The notes: generated by a model not told the origin, from the letters alone. Shown: positions 31,777 to 42,513, numbered from the stretch's first letter. The stretch: 42,851 nucleotides of DNA from Guillardia theta CCMP2712 (GCF_000315625.1 NW_005434499.1:58419-101269), one strand, 5' to 3'. A program made the numbers and translations.

Positions 31777-34218
31777 TCAAAATCTCCCTTGCCCCTGCAT
31801 GAATGCAGAGGACGGCAGCGGATATCCTCCTCCCATTCTGCCTCCCCCCGGCATGGTCCCTCTGCTCCTGTCGCGAGCCGCTTGCTCGCTCTGCTGCACA
31901 CCCCGTATGCAGAAGGAGCAGTAGGGTATTCCTGGCTTATGATCCAGGAGGTAGAAGCTCGCCTGTAGCAGGTCTCACTTCTCTCCCTCCTCTCGCGTCC
32001 TTCCCACCTGAAGCTGCGCATTGCAGAGGGCACAGCGAAGGCACTCGGGATGCCACTGCTTCTGCATAGCGGTTGTGACGGTTCCTGCAACCTTTGTCAC
32101 TTGTCTCAGGCGCGACATGGTTACCTGCCTGTTATGGCCATGTGACAGCGAAAACACCGAGGAGCAATGTCACTGTTGTCGAAGGTTTAGGATCGAAAAA
32201 AGTATTCCTAGGCAAATACCGAGCAAAACAAGCCTCGCAGTATTGTCCGCCGAGATGTTCGCGAAAAGACACCTTCGTCTACAAGAAAAATATCATTAGC
32301 AAAAACAGAAAAGGATATTGTCAATCTCCTCTTATGGTCAGCCCTTGCAAACATTATCTCATGTTCATGTCACCCATTCTAAATTTCGTCTACTCTGAGA
32401 ATAATCTTCTGACCTTAATGTCAACCTAAACATCATCACTAGTCAAAATAGTTCTTCTTACCTTATCTCCTGCAACCTTCTGACTCTTCAATTCTCCGCC
32501 GCATCCACTGCACTTCAAGCTGGATGATGGTTGACTGATCGCACCTCCTCCTCCCCCATCCCCTTGCCGACTTTGCCCAAAGGAGGCAGCAGCAGCGTCA
32601 GTGTCCAGCGGCTTCTCCTCCGCACCACTGTGAGACAGTTCTTTGGGGTCGGGCAAGTCTGCAAGAGGCTTCTTGTTACCTCCTGTCCCTTTTTCTTTGC
32701 GCTGTTTCTTCTCATTTGCCTTGTCTCTTTTAACCTTCTCGTTCTTGGCTTCTTCGGCAAGCATCTGTTTCACTCGCTTCTTATACGGGAGTTTTCGACC
32801 CTTCTTTGAACCATTTGAGTTGTCAGATACAACTCCTGATGTGGTTGTTTCGAGGGAGAATGACTCTTTGCTGTTTCTTTGAGCAGCTTGAGCCTTGACA
32901 CCTTTGTTCCCCAGGCTCATTTGCTTCAACTGATTGTTGAGAGGCGAAACATCACTTCCTTTCGGAATTTTACACTCAACCGCCTTTCCCCTGTTCATGA
33001 GGTTCAGCATTGAAGCAGAGATGCAGGTGAAGCAAGTTCTTATCAACCTTTTTTGCGGAGATAGTAGTTTTTGATGTATTGTCGAGACGAATGACTGGAT
33101 CTACCGTTATGGAAGCAAGCAAAAAGCGCATCAGTACCTGTTTGAGTGCCAATGTCATAGTTTCCCACACCAATGCATGTCTGAATGACATTGTCAAACT
33201 CAAAAGGTAAGAGAGCAGCTGGTTGAAGCGCATCACCCTCGTAGGCTTACTGCTCCCTGCTTATCCACAGAGAGGAACAAGTTTCGTTTGGTTTCCCTGT
33301 CTTCTGGAATGAATCTTACCTCCGGGAATTTCCTTGCGGTCACTATTCTAAGCTGATCTGGTCTGTGAGCAGAAACGCAGGGGGCAGGGAAAGGAGGCAC
33401 CTTCTTTGTCGCAGGATCTTGAAGAGGAAGAACAGTTCCGTTCTTCTAAGTGTCAGCAAACGGTAAGCAATTGAACCTGCTGACCTGAACGAGATGTCCG
33501 TCATGGCAGAACTCAATGGGTTGGTCAAGAACTACATGTTTGAACTGTAGAACCACATTTTCTCTCATGCGCCTTAGAATATTCAAGCAGGCCTCAAACG
33601 GAGAGAGCCACTTGCCATTAGCAATCTCTCTGCTAGAAGCGCTTGGCAAATCTAGAATTTCTACGAAGATCCTTGAAGAAGATTCCAACCTGGGTGACAC
33701 ATCGACCTTACTGCTTTGATCAATCCGAAGATATTGCAGTTTCTCTGCTTTGTCCTGGAGTGAGCAGATAAGCCAAGGACAGTCCTGCTGGAAGGATAGA
33801 TTGAATCCGTAAGGTTCGTTTTGCAAAACTAAGGCGAGTTCAGCCTCGTTCGCTTTGATAGCAAGATGTGTTTGATCTGCTGTCTGAATTTTTGTATCGA
33901 TTAGCTTCAGGATGCTCAGGTTTTGTTCTTGTCATGTGCGCTGGCAACGAATACTGCAGACTCGTTGGCATTTCTCGCACAAAACCTTGCTTGGTCGCAT
34001 CGTAGGGAGAGGAAGTATCCCGCACTGTTCTTGAAGCGCAGAGCAGGGTGAGAGGAAAGCAAGATGGGCCAAACATGGTTGTGCAGAGGAGTGAGATGAT
34101 CAGCTTCCGCAAACCACCCGAGCAGCAGCTGGATCAGAACCAGCAGCCGCCCTACTGCGCGCCCTGCCATTCGCAGTCTCCCCTCTATCTTGCCAGCGCC
34201 GGGTACTCCTGCCAGCAT
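31777..34218 (-). CDS. LIM-domain protein
   Basis: Ten exons: 34218-33962, 33914-33485, 33445-33251, 33198-33138, 33100-33048, 32983-32462, 32278-32220, 32172-32129, 32084-32008 and 31962-31777; 627 aa, in frame (introns 47, 39, 52, 37, 64, 183, 47, 44, 45 nt). The N-terminal half is folded but unrecognised (DHLTPLHNHVWPILLSSHP, FLSLRCDQARFC, PYGFNLSFQQDCPWLICSL). A basic linker follows (KKGRKLPYKKRVKQML). LIM2 is complete: PRCFRCHMAITG, then WHPECLRCALCNAQL with 16 residues between the second Cys and His, then HKPGIPYCSFC. LIM1 has its first CxxC (KCSGCGGEL) and last CxxC (YCEACFA), but I cannot find its central His/Cys part. LIM domains bind proteins, often at the cytoskeleton. Intron 32085-32128 starts with GC and is needed to restore LIM2 spacing. 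The 33048/32983 join is the weakest; if not spliced, the upstream frame ends at 32976. Confidence 0.7.
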
Positions 34219-34684
34219 CTGTACGGTCACCCATCACGCAGGTCCCCCATCATGGTCACCCATCAGTGATCGGATCGCTGAGTCGGGAGTACGGTCAGTG
34301 TGGCGCTGAGGGCCGAAGTGGCCAGCCGTAGCACTCGGCAGTCACTAGCTCCGTACGGTGACCGTGCCGGCGGCAGTAGGAAACAAGGCTTGATATCAGT
34401 CACGGCGTGCTATGATCGGACTCTCACGAATCTTGAGTTGCGGGGCGGTACTACGTACGGTCGACGCCGGATCCGAGTCGCCGGTCCCAGGTAGAACACT
34501 CAGTGGCTCCGAGAGGCGGGAGCAGCCGCCGCTCGCCGGGAACGTTCCCGGACCCCGGACCCGAGCTTCAATTCATTGACTGGGACTAGGCTTCAAGGAT
34601 ACTATCAGTCACGGCATGCTCACTGAGTCAGTCGGGCTAGCCTCCGGTTCGCCCGCCCCCTCCCGGGGTTCGCCCCGGGCCCGG
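34219..34684. other. GC-rich repeat-like block upstream of the satellite
   Basis: Contains CGGTCACCCATCA, CCGTGCCGGCGGCAGTAGG and ACTGAGTCAGTCGG. No exon seen. CCGGCGGCAGTAGGAA recurs at 40220, just before the second copy of the 190-bp repeat, so this block belongs to the same repeat unit. Confidence 0.55.
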
Positions 34685-34886
34685 CCCCCCCGGGGACTCC
34701 CGGAGACGGACTAACGCATGGAAGAACGGCGGCTGGCTCCCAGGTACCAGCCTGATAAACTATGAGATTGAAATCTCATCCTCCTTTATGACCGTACTGC
34801 CCGACCGGCCCGTCGCTGAGTCAGTGGGAGCGATATAGGTAGACATCGGTTGATACTTGATGATTTGCGGCTGAAAAGCTCATCTT
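34685..34886 (+). repeat. Direct repeat R1 (left flank of the satellite)
   Basis: Near-identical to 40251-40442 over about 190 bp. Shared landmarks in order: GACGGACTAACGCATGG, CCAGGTACCAGCCTGATAAA, CTATGAGATTGAAATCTCAT (hairpin-like), GTCGCTGAGTCAGTGGGAGC, ATAGGTAGACATCGG and GCTGAAAAGCTCATCTT. Small indels and substitutions distinguish the copies. Confidence 0.95.
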
Positions 34887-35112
34887 GCGAGCACATGTGG
34901 ATGGCCTTGCGGGACGTGCGCAAAGGAGATGGCGAGAGGGAGAGGGAGAGGGAAAAGGAGAGAGGAAGACGGAGACGAAAGGGATAGGGAGAGGGAAAGC
35001 AGCAAGAAAAGAGCCTTTCCTGCTCTTCCTCTCCCAGTTATGTTTCGCCAACTGCCATGCAATACTCTCCCTCTCCTTCTCGCCTTCCTCTCCCTCTCCT
35101 CCCTCTTCAATG

Positions 35113-38100
35113 ACTCTATGACTGTATGAATCAAGTCATTGAGTCATAGAGTCATTGAGTCATAGAGTCATAGAGTCATAGAGTCATAGAGTCATTCAGT
35201 CATAGAGTCATTCAGTCATACAGTCATGGAGTCATAGAGTCATAGAGTCATTGATTCATTGAGTCATAGAGTCATAGAGTCATAGAGTCATAGAGTCATA
35301 GAGTCATAGACTGATTGAGTCATAGAGTCATTGAGTCATTCAGTCATAGAGTCATTGAGTCATTGAGTCATTCAGTCAAAGAGTCATGGAGTCATAGAGT
35401 CATTCAGTCATTGAGTCATAGAGTCATGGAGTCATGGAGTCATTGAGTCATAGAGTCATGGAGTCATTCAGTCATAGAGTCATAGAGTCATTGAGTCATT
35501 CAGTCATGGAGTCATTGAATCATGGAGTCATTCAGTCATTGAGTCATTCAGTCATTCAGTCATAGAGTCATAGAGTCATTGAGTCATGGAGTCATTCAGT
35601 CATTGAGTCATTGAGTCATAGAGTCATAGAGTCATGGAGTCATTCAGTCATAGAGTCATAGAGTCATAGAGTCATTGAGTCATAGAGTCATTGAGTCATA
35701 GAGTCATAGAGTCATAGAGTCATAGAGTCATTCAGTCATAGAGTCATTGAGTCATAGAGTCATAGAGTCATAGAGTCATGGAGTCATAGAGTCATGGAGT
35801 CATTCAGTCATGGAGTCATTGAGTCATAGAGTCATGGAGTCATTCAGTCATAGAGTCATAGAGTCGTAGAGTCATTGAGTCATAGAGTCATGGAGTCATT
35901 CAGTCATTCAGTCATTGAGTCATAGAGTCATAGAGTCATAGAGTCATTCAGTCATAGAGTCATAGAGTCATTGAGTCATTCAGTCATAGAGTCATAGAGT
36001 CATAGAGTCATAGAGTCATTGAGTCATTCAGTCATAGAGTCATAGAGTCATTCAGTCATAGAGTCATAGAGTCATAGAGTCATAGAGTCATAGAGTCAGT
36101 GAGTCAGAGTCATGGAGTCATAGAGTCATTCAGTCATAGAGTCAGAGTCATAGAGTCATTCAGTCATAGAGTCGTAGAGTCATAGAGTCATAGAGTCATA
36201 GAGTCATGGAGTCATTGAGTCATAGAGTCATTCAGTCATAGAGTCATAGAGTCATGGAGTCATAGAGTCATGGAGTTCATTAGAAGTGCATAGAGTCAAT
36301 TGAGTCATTGAGGTCATCGGAGTCATTCAGTTCAATTGGAGGTCAATTGAGTCATCGTAGAAGTCAATAGAGTCCATAGAGTCATCAAAGTCATAGAGTC
36401 ATTGAGTCATTGAGTCATAGAGTCATAGAGTCATTCAGTCATGGAGTCATGGAGTCATAGAGTCATTGAGTCATGGAGTCATAGAGTCATGGAGTCATAG
36501 AGTCATTGAGTGACATAGAGTCATAGAGTCATAGAGTCATTGAGTCATAGAGTCATAGAGTCATAGAGTCATAGAGTCATAGAGTCATTCAGTCATAGAG
36601 TCATGCAGTCATTGTAGAGTCATTGAGTCATAGAGTCATGGAGTCATAGAGTCATAGAGTCATTGAGTCATAGAGTCATAGAGTCATAGAGTCATAGAGT
36701 CATTCAGTCAAGTTCAAGATCATGGAGTCATACAGTCATGGAGTCATGGAGTCATAGAGTCATAGAGTCATAGAGTCATAGAGTCATAGAGTCATAGAGT
36801 CATAGAGTCATAGAGTCATAGAGTCATCGAGTCATAGAGTCATAGAGTCATAGAGTCATAGAGTCATAGAGTCATAGAGTCATAGAGTCATAGAGTCATA
36901 GAGTCATAGAGTCATTGAGTCATAGAGTCATAGAGTCATGGAGTCATTGAGTCATAGAGTCATTCAGTCATAGACTGATTGAGTCATTCAGTCATAGAGT
37001 CATAGAGTCATAGAGTCATAGAGTCATGGAGTCATTCAGTCATTCAGTCATTGAGTCATTCAGTCATAGAGTCATAGAGTCATTCAGTCATAGAGTCATT
37101 GAGTCATAGAGTCATAGAGTCATAGAGTCATAGAGTCATAGTCTCGGAGTCATTGAGTCATTCAGTCATATAGTCATTGAAATACAGTCATTCAGTCATA
37201 GAGTCGTACACTCATTCAGTCATAGAGTCATGGAGTCATGGAGTCATAGAGTCATAGAGTCATTCAGTCATAGAGTCATTGAGTCATATAGTCATAGAGT
37301 CATAGAGTCATTGAGTCATTCAGTCATAGAGTCATGGAGTCATAGAGTCATAGAGTCATTGAGTCATTCAGTCATTGAGTCATAGAGTCATTGAGTCATA
37401 GAGTCATTGAGTCATTCAGTCATAGAGTCATGGAGTCATTGTAGAGTCATTGAGTCATAGAGTCATGGAGTCATAGAGTCATAGAGTCATTGAGTCATAG
37501 AGTCATAGAGTCATAGAGTCATAGAGTCATAGAGTCATTGAGTCATTCAGTCATGGAGTCATAGAGTCATAGAGTCATGGAGTCATTGAGTCATAGAGTC
37601 ATAGAGTCATAGAGTCATAGAGTCATTCAGTCATAGAGTCATTCAGTCATAGAGTCATTGAGTCATAGAGTCATAGAGTCATAGAGTCATACAGTCATTC
37701 AGTCATAGAGTCATAGAGTCATTGAGTCATAGAGTCATGGAGTCATAGAGTCATAGAGTCATAGAGTCACTGAGTCATTCAGTCATAGAGTCATAGAGTC
37801 ATAGAGTCATAGAGTCATGGAGTCATTGTAGAGTCATAGAGTCATAGAGTCATGGAGTCATTCAGTCATAGAGTCATAGAGTCATAGATTCATAGAGTCA
37901 TAGAGTCATGGAGTCATTCAGTCATAGAGTCATAGAGTCATTGTAGAGTCATAGAGTCATAGAGTCATGGAGTCATTCAGTCATAGAGTCATAGAGTCAT
38001 AGAGTCATAGAGGCATTCAGTCATAGAGTCATAGAGTCATTCAGTCATAGAGTCATAGAGTCATAGAGTCATGGAGTCATAGAGTCATTGAGTCATTCAG

Positions 38101-39015
38101 TCATAGAGTCATGGAGTCATAGAGTCATAGAGTCATTGAGTCATTCAGTCATTGAGTCATAGAGTCATAGAGTCGTAGAGTCATAGAGTGACATAGAGTC
38201 ATAGAGTCATAGAGTCATTCAGTCATAGAGTCATAGAGTCATAGAGTCATAGAGTCATAGAGTCATTCAGTCATAGAGTCATGGAGTCATTGTAGAGTCA
38301 TTGAGTCATAGAGTCATGGAGTCATAGAGTCATAGAGTCATTGAGTCATAGAGTCATAGAGTCATAGAGTCATAGAGTCATTCAGTCATTCAGTCATGGA
38401 GTCACTCAGTCATGGAGTCATGGAGTCATAGAGTCATAGAGTCATAGAGTCATAGAGTCATAGAGTCATAGAGTCATTGAGTCATAGAGTCATAGAGTCA
38501 TTGAGTCATAGAGTCATAGAGTCATAGAGTCATAGAGTCATAGAGTCATAGAGTCATAGAGTCATTGAGTCATAGAGTCATTGAGTCATAGAGTCATAGA
38601 GTCATAGAGTCATTTAGTCATAGAGTCATGGAGTCATAGAGTCATGGAGTCATTGAGTCATAGAGTCATAGAGTCATAGAGTCATAGAGTCATAGAGTCA
38701 TTCAGTCATAGAGTCATAGAGTCATAGAGTCATTCAGTCATAGAGTCATAGAGTCATAGAGTCATAGAGTCATAGAGTCATGGAGTCATTGTAGAGTCAT
38801 TGAGTCATAGAGTCATGGAGTCATTGAGTCATTCAGTCATTCAGTCATTCAGTCATAGAGTCATTCAGTCATTGAGTCATTCAGTCATAGAGTCATAGAG
38901 TCATAGAGTCATTCAGTCATAGAGTCATTGAGTCATGGAGTCATTGTGTCATAGAGTCATAGAGTCATAGAGTCATTGAGTCATGGAATCATTGAGATAT
39001 TGAGTCATAGAGTCA
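35113..39015. repeat. Octanucleotide satellite array, consensus NNAGTCAT/NNGAGTCAT family
   Basis: About 3.9 kb of nearly continuous 8-bp units. The constant part is AGTCAT, and two variable bases before it give four common forms: TAGAGTCA, TTGAGTCA, TTCAGTCA and TGGAGTCA. The TTGAGTCA form contains the palindromic core TGAGTCA. A small disordered zone lies at about 36275-36380. Blocks of units recur in the same order, which shows higher-order structure. The unit is not a multiple of three and contains TAG or TGA in every frame, so it is not translated. Confidence 0.98.
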
Positions 39016-39017
39016 CT

Positions 39018-39460
39018 GTGCGCATCGGACCGCATGCGCATTGGACCGCAACCTGATCGGCCTGACTTCATGCAGCAGCAAGGCCTACTGCACCGGGGTG
39101 ATGAGCTCCGCGACCAACAACCTCTTCAAGCGGGGGATGAGGAGCAACGACACCTGCACCCAGAGACAGGGCCTCTTCGGGGGAGGGGAGGGCACAACCA
39201 TGGGGGACCTCTGCTCCTGCCCCGCATACTCCGTTCCTTACACCGGCATGTTCAGGACCAACCCGAACAAGGTCGTGGAAGACCATGGACTGGCTCAAGA
39301 CCTACGACATCGACTCGACTGCACCTTTGCACCGCAGGACGCCGGCAGCTGCTAGGCCCCTACTGAGTCACCATAATTCATTGAGTCATGGAGTCATAGA
39401 GTCATAGAGTCATAGAGTCATAGAGTCATAGAGTCATAGAGTCATAGAGTCATTGAGTCA
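39018..39460 (+). pseudogene. Cys-rich coding-like remnant embedded in the satellite
   Basis: A single-copy, GC-richer segment of about 340 bp interrupts the array. One + frame reads from about 39020 to TAG 39353-39355, with regular Cys spacing (LTSCSSKAYCTGVMSSATNN, RSNDTCTQRQGLF, GDLCSCPAYSVPYTGMF). After PNKVVE the better reading moves to a neighbouring frame (TMDWLKTYDIDSTAPLH), which runs on into the satellite. This suggests one small frameshift. There is no obvious start or splice site. It looks like a captured exon of a secreted or Cys-rich protein. Family unknown. Confidence 0.55.
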
Positions 39461-39590
39461 TTGAGTCATCGAGTCATAGAGTCATCGAGTCATCGAGTCA
39501 TCGAGTCATCGAGTCATTGCCTCAGGCCTTTGCCTCAGGCCTACCGAGTCACCGTAAGAGGCTCAGTCATTGAGTCATTGAGTCACAAGT
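39364..39590. repeat. Distal remnant of the octamer satellite
   Basis: The 8-bp units resume after the coding-like island, with CGAGTCAT variants. They end in degenerate units around two copies of TTGCCTCAGGCC(T) and a final TCATTGAGTCATTGAGTCAC. Confidence 0.9.
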
Positions 39591-40250
39591 TGTCGGCGGA
39601 CTGGGCCCGGCGGGGCCCCGCCCTGCGGTCCGCGCTGGTTTCACGTGGACAATCACCGTACTGACAGGAAAGTAGGCCGAGAGACCATCCAGACTCGACT
39701 CAAGTTAATCAGTGGCCGGCGCCGCAGGCTTGGCGTCGGGCATCCGGCGTGATTGAAGGCTTTGGGCCCATGTTGAAATTATCTGGCTGCCAATACCTTG
39801 TTAGTGCCTAACAGAAATGACCGCCTCTCACCGCCCGGCGGGTGCGCCGCGGCCGGCGACCCAGTGATGGAATACGCTGGGCCCGAGTCTGAACGGGCGG
39901 CCCTCCGAACACCCCGTTTGTCATCGCCGGGTAGGAATCACGAATCATGAGTCGCGGGCTGCTCGAACTTGATTGCCGCGCGAGCTTCCGAGTTCCGGGG
40001 CGGCCCGGCCGGCGGTCCACACTCATGGTGGCTCAGAGGCCGGGGAGGGCCGCCGCTCCCAGTCGGAGCCCGGGCCGGCAGATCCAGGTCCAAGTATGCC
40101 ACGGTAGGCTCAGTCGCGGGCAATGACTTGCTGACTCTGTGGGTCAGGGCCGGGCCGCGCCCACCGTACCGTTGCACTGAGTTGCCGGGGTGACTCTGCG
40201 CGGCGGCCGGGCTGACCGTACCGGCGGCAGTAGGAACTTGAAGCAAGGAG
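39591..40250. other. GC-rich block on the right side of the satellite
   Basis: GGGCCCGGCGGGGCC, GGCGGCCGGG and similar words; non-coding by inspection. Ends in CCGTACCGGCGGCAGTAGGAA and leads directly into repeat R2. Texture as at 34219-34684. Confidence 0.55.
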
Positions 40251-40442
40251 CCCCCCGGGGACTCCGAGACGGACTAACGCATGGAAGAACGGCGGTTGGC
40301 TCCCAGGTACCAGCCTGATAAACTATGAGATTGAAATCTCATCCTCCTTTGACTACCCGGCCGGCCCGTCGCTGAGTCAGTGGGAGCGATATAGGTAGAC
40401 ATCGGTTGATACTTGATGATTTGCGGCTGAAAAGCTCATCTT
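40251..40442 (+). repeat. Direct repeat R2 (right flank of the satellite)
   Basis: Second copy of the ~190-bp repeat at 34685-34886, in the same orientation about 5.6 kb away. The gag-like frame begins about 250 bp downstream, so R2 could also be an LTR or leader remnant of that element. Confidence 0.95.
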
Positions 40443-40683
40443 ACTCTCCTTAGTAGAGGCCTTGAGGGGCGTGGGAGGTTAAGGGAGAAGGAGAGGACGA
40501 TGCAGCAGCTCTTGTTGGCTGCCTTGCGGTTCTTGTTAGCTGCCTCTCTCAATTTATCTTGATCCCCCATCCTCTACTCCCTCCCTCCCTCTCCCTCGGT
40601 TTCCCTGCCTCCCTCCCTCTCTCTGTATCTCTCTCTCTCTCTCTCTCTCTCGTCTCCTCCTTCTCCTTCTTCTTCTTCTTCTT

Positions 40684-41095
40684 CTCCTCTCTCTCGCTAC
40701 CGAACTTTGAGGATTCGGCTACCGAACTTCGAGAGCTTCCCTGGGTGAAGTTCGCCACCCAGCTCAAGCCTCAACACATGCCATTGGGACTCCGAGCACA
40801 ACTCGTTGCCTGTCTGGATCACCTCCGTCAGGAGCCGCAAGAATCCATGGCAACATACTGCAAGCGTACGAAGCTTCTCAAAGAACAACTAGATCTCATT
40901 CCCGGTGGTGCGGCATTCGCCACCGATGTGATCCTGCGTGAACGCTTTGCAACGGGCATCACTAACGTGACAACGAAGCTTCTCCTCAATGCATGGAGTG
41001 CTTCCCATCTGCAAACGACAGGTTCGGAGCCGACGTTTCCCCACCACTGCACGATGCCAGCTGAATGCTTTGACATTGCATGTGCTTGCGGGTAA
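40684..41095 (+). pseudogene. gag: gag-like fragment
   Basis: Reads LPWVKFATQLKPQHMPLGLR, LVACLDHLRQEPQESMATYC and KRTKLLKEQLDLIPGG, the pattern of retrotransposon capsid (Retrotrans_gag) proteins with Trp, Leu repeats and a Gln/Ser-rich turn. It stops at 41093-41095 after a probable frame slip; the continuation lies in the next frame (KPNRGKGTPAV). No CCHC zinc knuckle was seen. Confidence 0.65.
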
Positions 41096-41591
41096 GCCCA
41101 ATCGAGGTAAGGGAACCCCTGCTGTCACGGGAGTCCCGGGTCAGCCCCGTTCGGGGGGCAATCCGCAGCACACACCGGCCCCACGATACCAGCCCGGCCC
41201 TGGCACGGGCAGGGGTCGCTCAGCTACCGCTGCCGTGACGACTCGACAGGGTAAGCGTGCTGACGCTCAGTCTCGTCGACGCCACCACGTGCAGTTTGAT
41301 GGCGAAGCACACGACTTGCTGCAAATGAATACGCTGACAGTTCAGACCGCCTCGACGCTGACTCAGGCGGCAGACATCGACTCCAACCTGCTCTACCTGC
41401 CCATTCAAATTGAGTCGGACCGAGCAGAGCAACCCAGAGAAATCCTGGCGCTACTGGACACGGGGGCGCAGGCATCCATTCTCTCGCGTGCGATTGTAGA
41501 CGAACTCCGGTTATCTACGCACAAGATCGCCACCCCGGTGAAGGTACAGTCCGCCAAAGACGACAGATCGGTTATCAGGCACTGTCTTTAA
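41096..41591 (+). pseudogene. Retroviral-type aspartic protease fragment, copy A
   Basis: The frame carries the active-site motif LLDTGAQASILSRAIVDEL, preceded by LLYLPIQIESD. Relative to copy B it lacks about 35 bp after GATCGGTTAT and then runs into a CT-rich tract, with a stop at 41589. It keeps about 60 bp that copy B lacks (around 41242-41302). Confidence 0.75.
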
Positions 41592-41800
41592 CCACCCTCT
41601 ATCCTCCCTCCCTCTCTTCTTCAATCTGTCTCCCTCCCTTCCTCCCTCCCCTTCTCTCTCTGTGTGTGTCTCTTGACAGTCTCCCCCCCTGCTGTCTGTC
41701 TTTTCCCAACTCCTCTCCCCTCCCTCCCTCCCTCTATCCTCCCTCCCTCTATCCTCCCTCCCTCTATCCTCCCTCCCTCTCTCTCTCCCTCTAGACGAAG
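41585..41800. repeat. CT-rich tract, copy 1
   Basis: From TCTTTAACCACCCTC to CTCCCTCTAGACGAAG. Matches 42572-42772 almost exactly, but has one more copy of the 15-bp CCCTCCCTCTATCCT unit. Confidence 0.95.
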
Positions 41801-42376
41801 CAGCACACACCGGCCCCACGATACCAGCCCGGCCCTGGCACGGGCAGGGGTCGCTCAGCTACCGCTGCCGTGACGACCGAAGCACACGACTTGCTGCAAA
41901 TGAATACGCTGACAGTTCAGACCGCCTCGACGCTGACTCAGGCGGCAGACATCGACTCCAACCTGCTCTACCTGCCCATTCAAATTGAGTCGGACCGAGC
42001 AGAGCAACCCAGAGAAATCCTGGCGCTACTGGACACGGGGGCGCAGGCATCCATTCTCTCGCGTGCGATTGTAGACGAACTCCGGTTATCTACGCACAAG
42101 ATCGCCACCCCGGTGAAGGTACAGTCCGCCAAAGACGACAGATCGGTTATAATTCGGGACGCATGTCACCTTGACTTCCGGATCACAGGCACTGACGTCA
42201 GGGCTCAGGAGGAGTTCCTCATCCTTGATGCACACGCGGCGTTAAAGATGCAGATCGACTTCTATGAACGACGGATTTCCATTCCCTCCTCGACCCACCC
42301 CGGACGTCGACAGCAGTTTCCTGTCGCTATGATGTTCCCGCGTGGTCTGTCACAGTGCCGACACGCTATGCCATGA
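41800..42376 (+). pseudogene. Retroviral-type aspartic protease fragment, copy B
   Basis: Near-identical to copy A from CAGCACACACCGG on (offset 635 bp), with the same DTGAQASILS motif. It extends further: HLDFRITGTDVRAQEEFLIL, then FYERRISIPSS, the expected C-terminal half of a retropepsin. It ends at TGA 42374-42376. No reverse transcriptase follows; instead there is CT-rich and (TGTC)n DNA. Confidence 0.75.
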
Positions 42377-42465
42377 CATGCGACACGATCTAGCAGGATC
42401 GAGGCCTCTGTCTCTGTCTCTACCCTCTTTAAACTCTCTCTATCCTCCCTCCCTCCTCCCTCTCT

Positions 42466-42466
42466 C

Positions 42467-42512
<46 letters not shown>
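42466..42512. repeat. (TGTC)n microsatellite
   Basis: About ten perfect TGTC units flanked by TCTC; complement of the CAGA array at 3831-3945. Confidence 0.95.

Positions 42513-42513
<1 letters not shown>

Larger units (their letters stand above)
40684..42376 (+). mobile_element. Degenerate LTR-retrotransposon fragment (gag and aspartic protease only)
   Basis: A gag-like stretch (about 40730-40990), a basic/Pro/Gly-rich stretch and a retropepsin-like domain occur in the order expected for Ty3/gypsy-type elements. No reverse transcriptase, RNase H or integrase is present before the window ends. The protease part is present twice. Frames are broken between gag and protease, so the element is inactive here. 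Confidence 0.75.

Noticed and set aside
35113-39015. CRISPR array
   Set aside because: Units are 8 bp with no unique spacers, and the setting is eukaryotic with introns.
40559-40700. N-terminal extension of the gag frame (Ser/Leu/Phe-rich)
   Set aside because: It is translated CT-rich simple sequence; gag-like character starts only near 40730.
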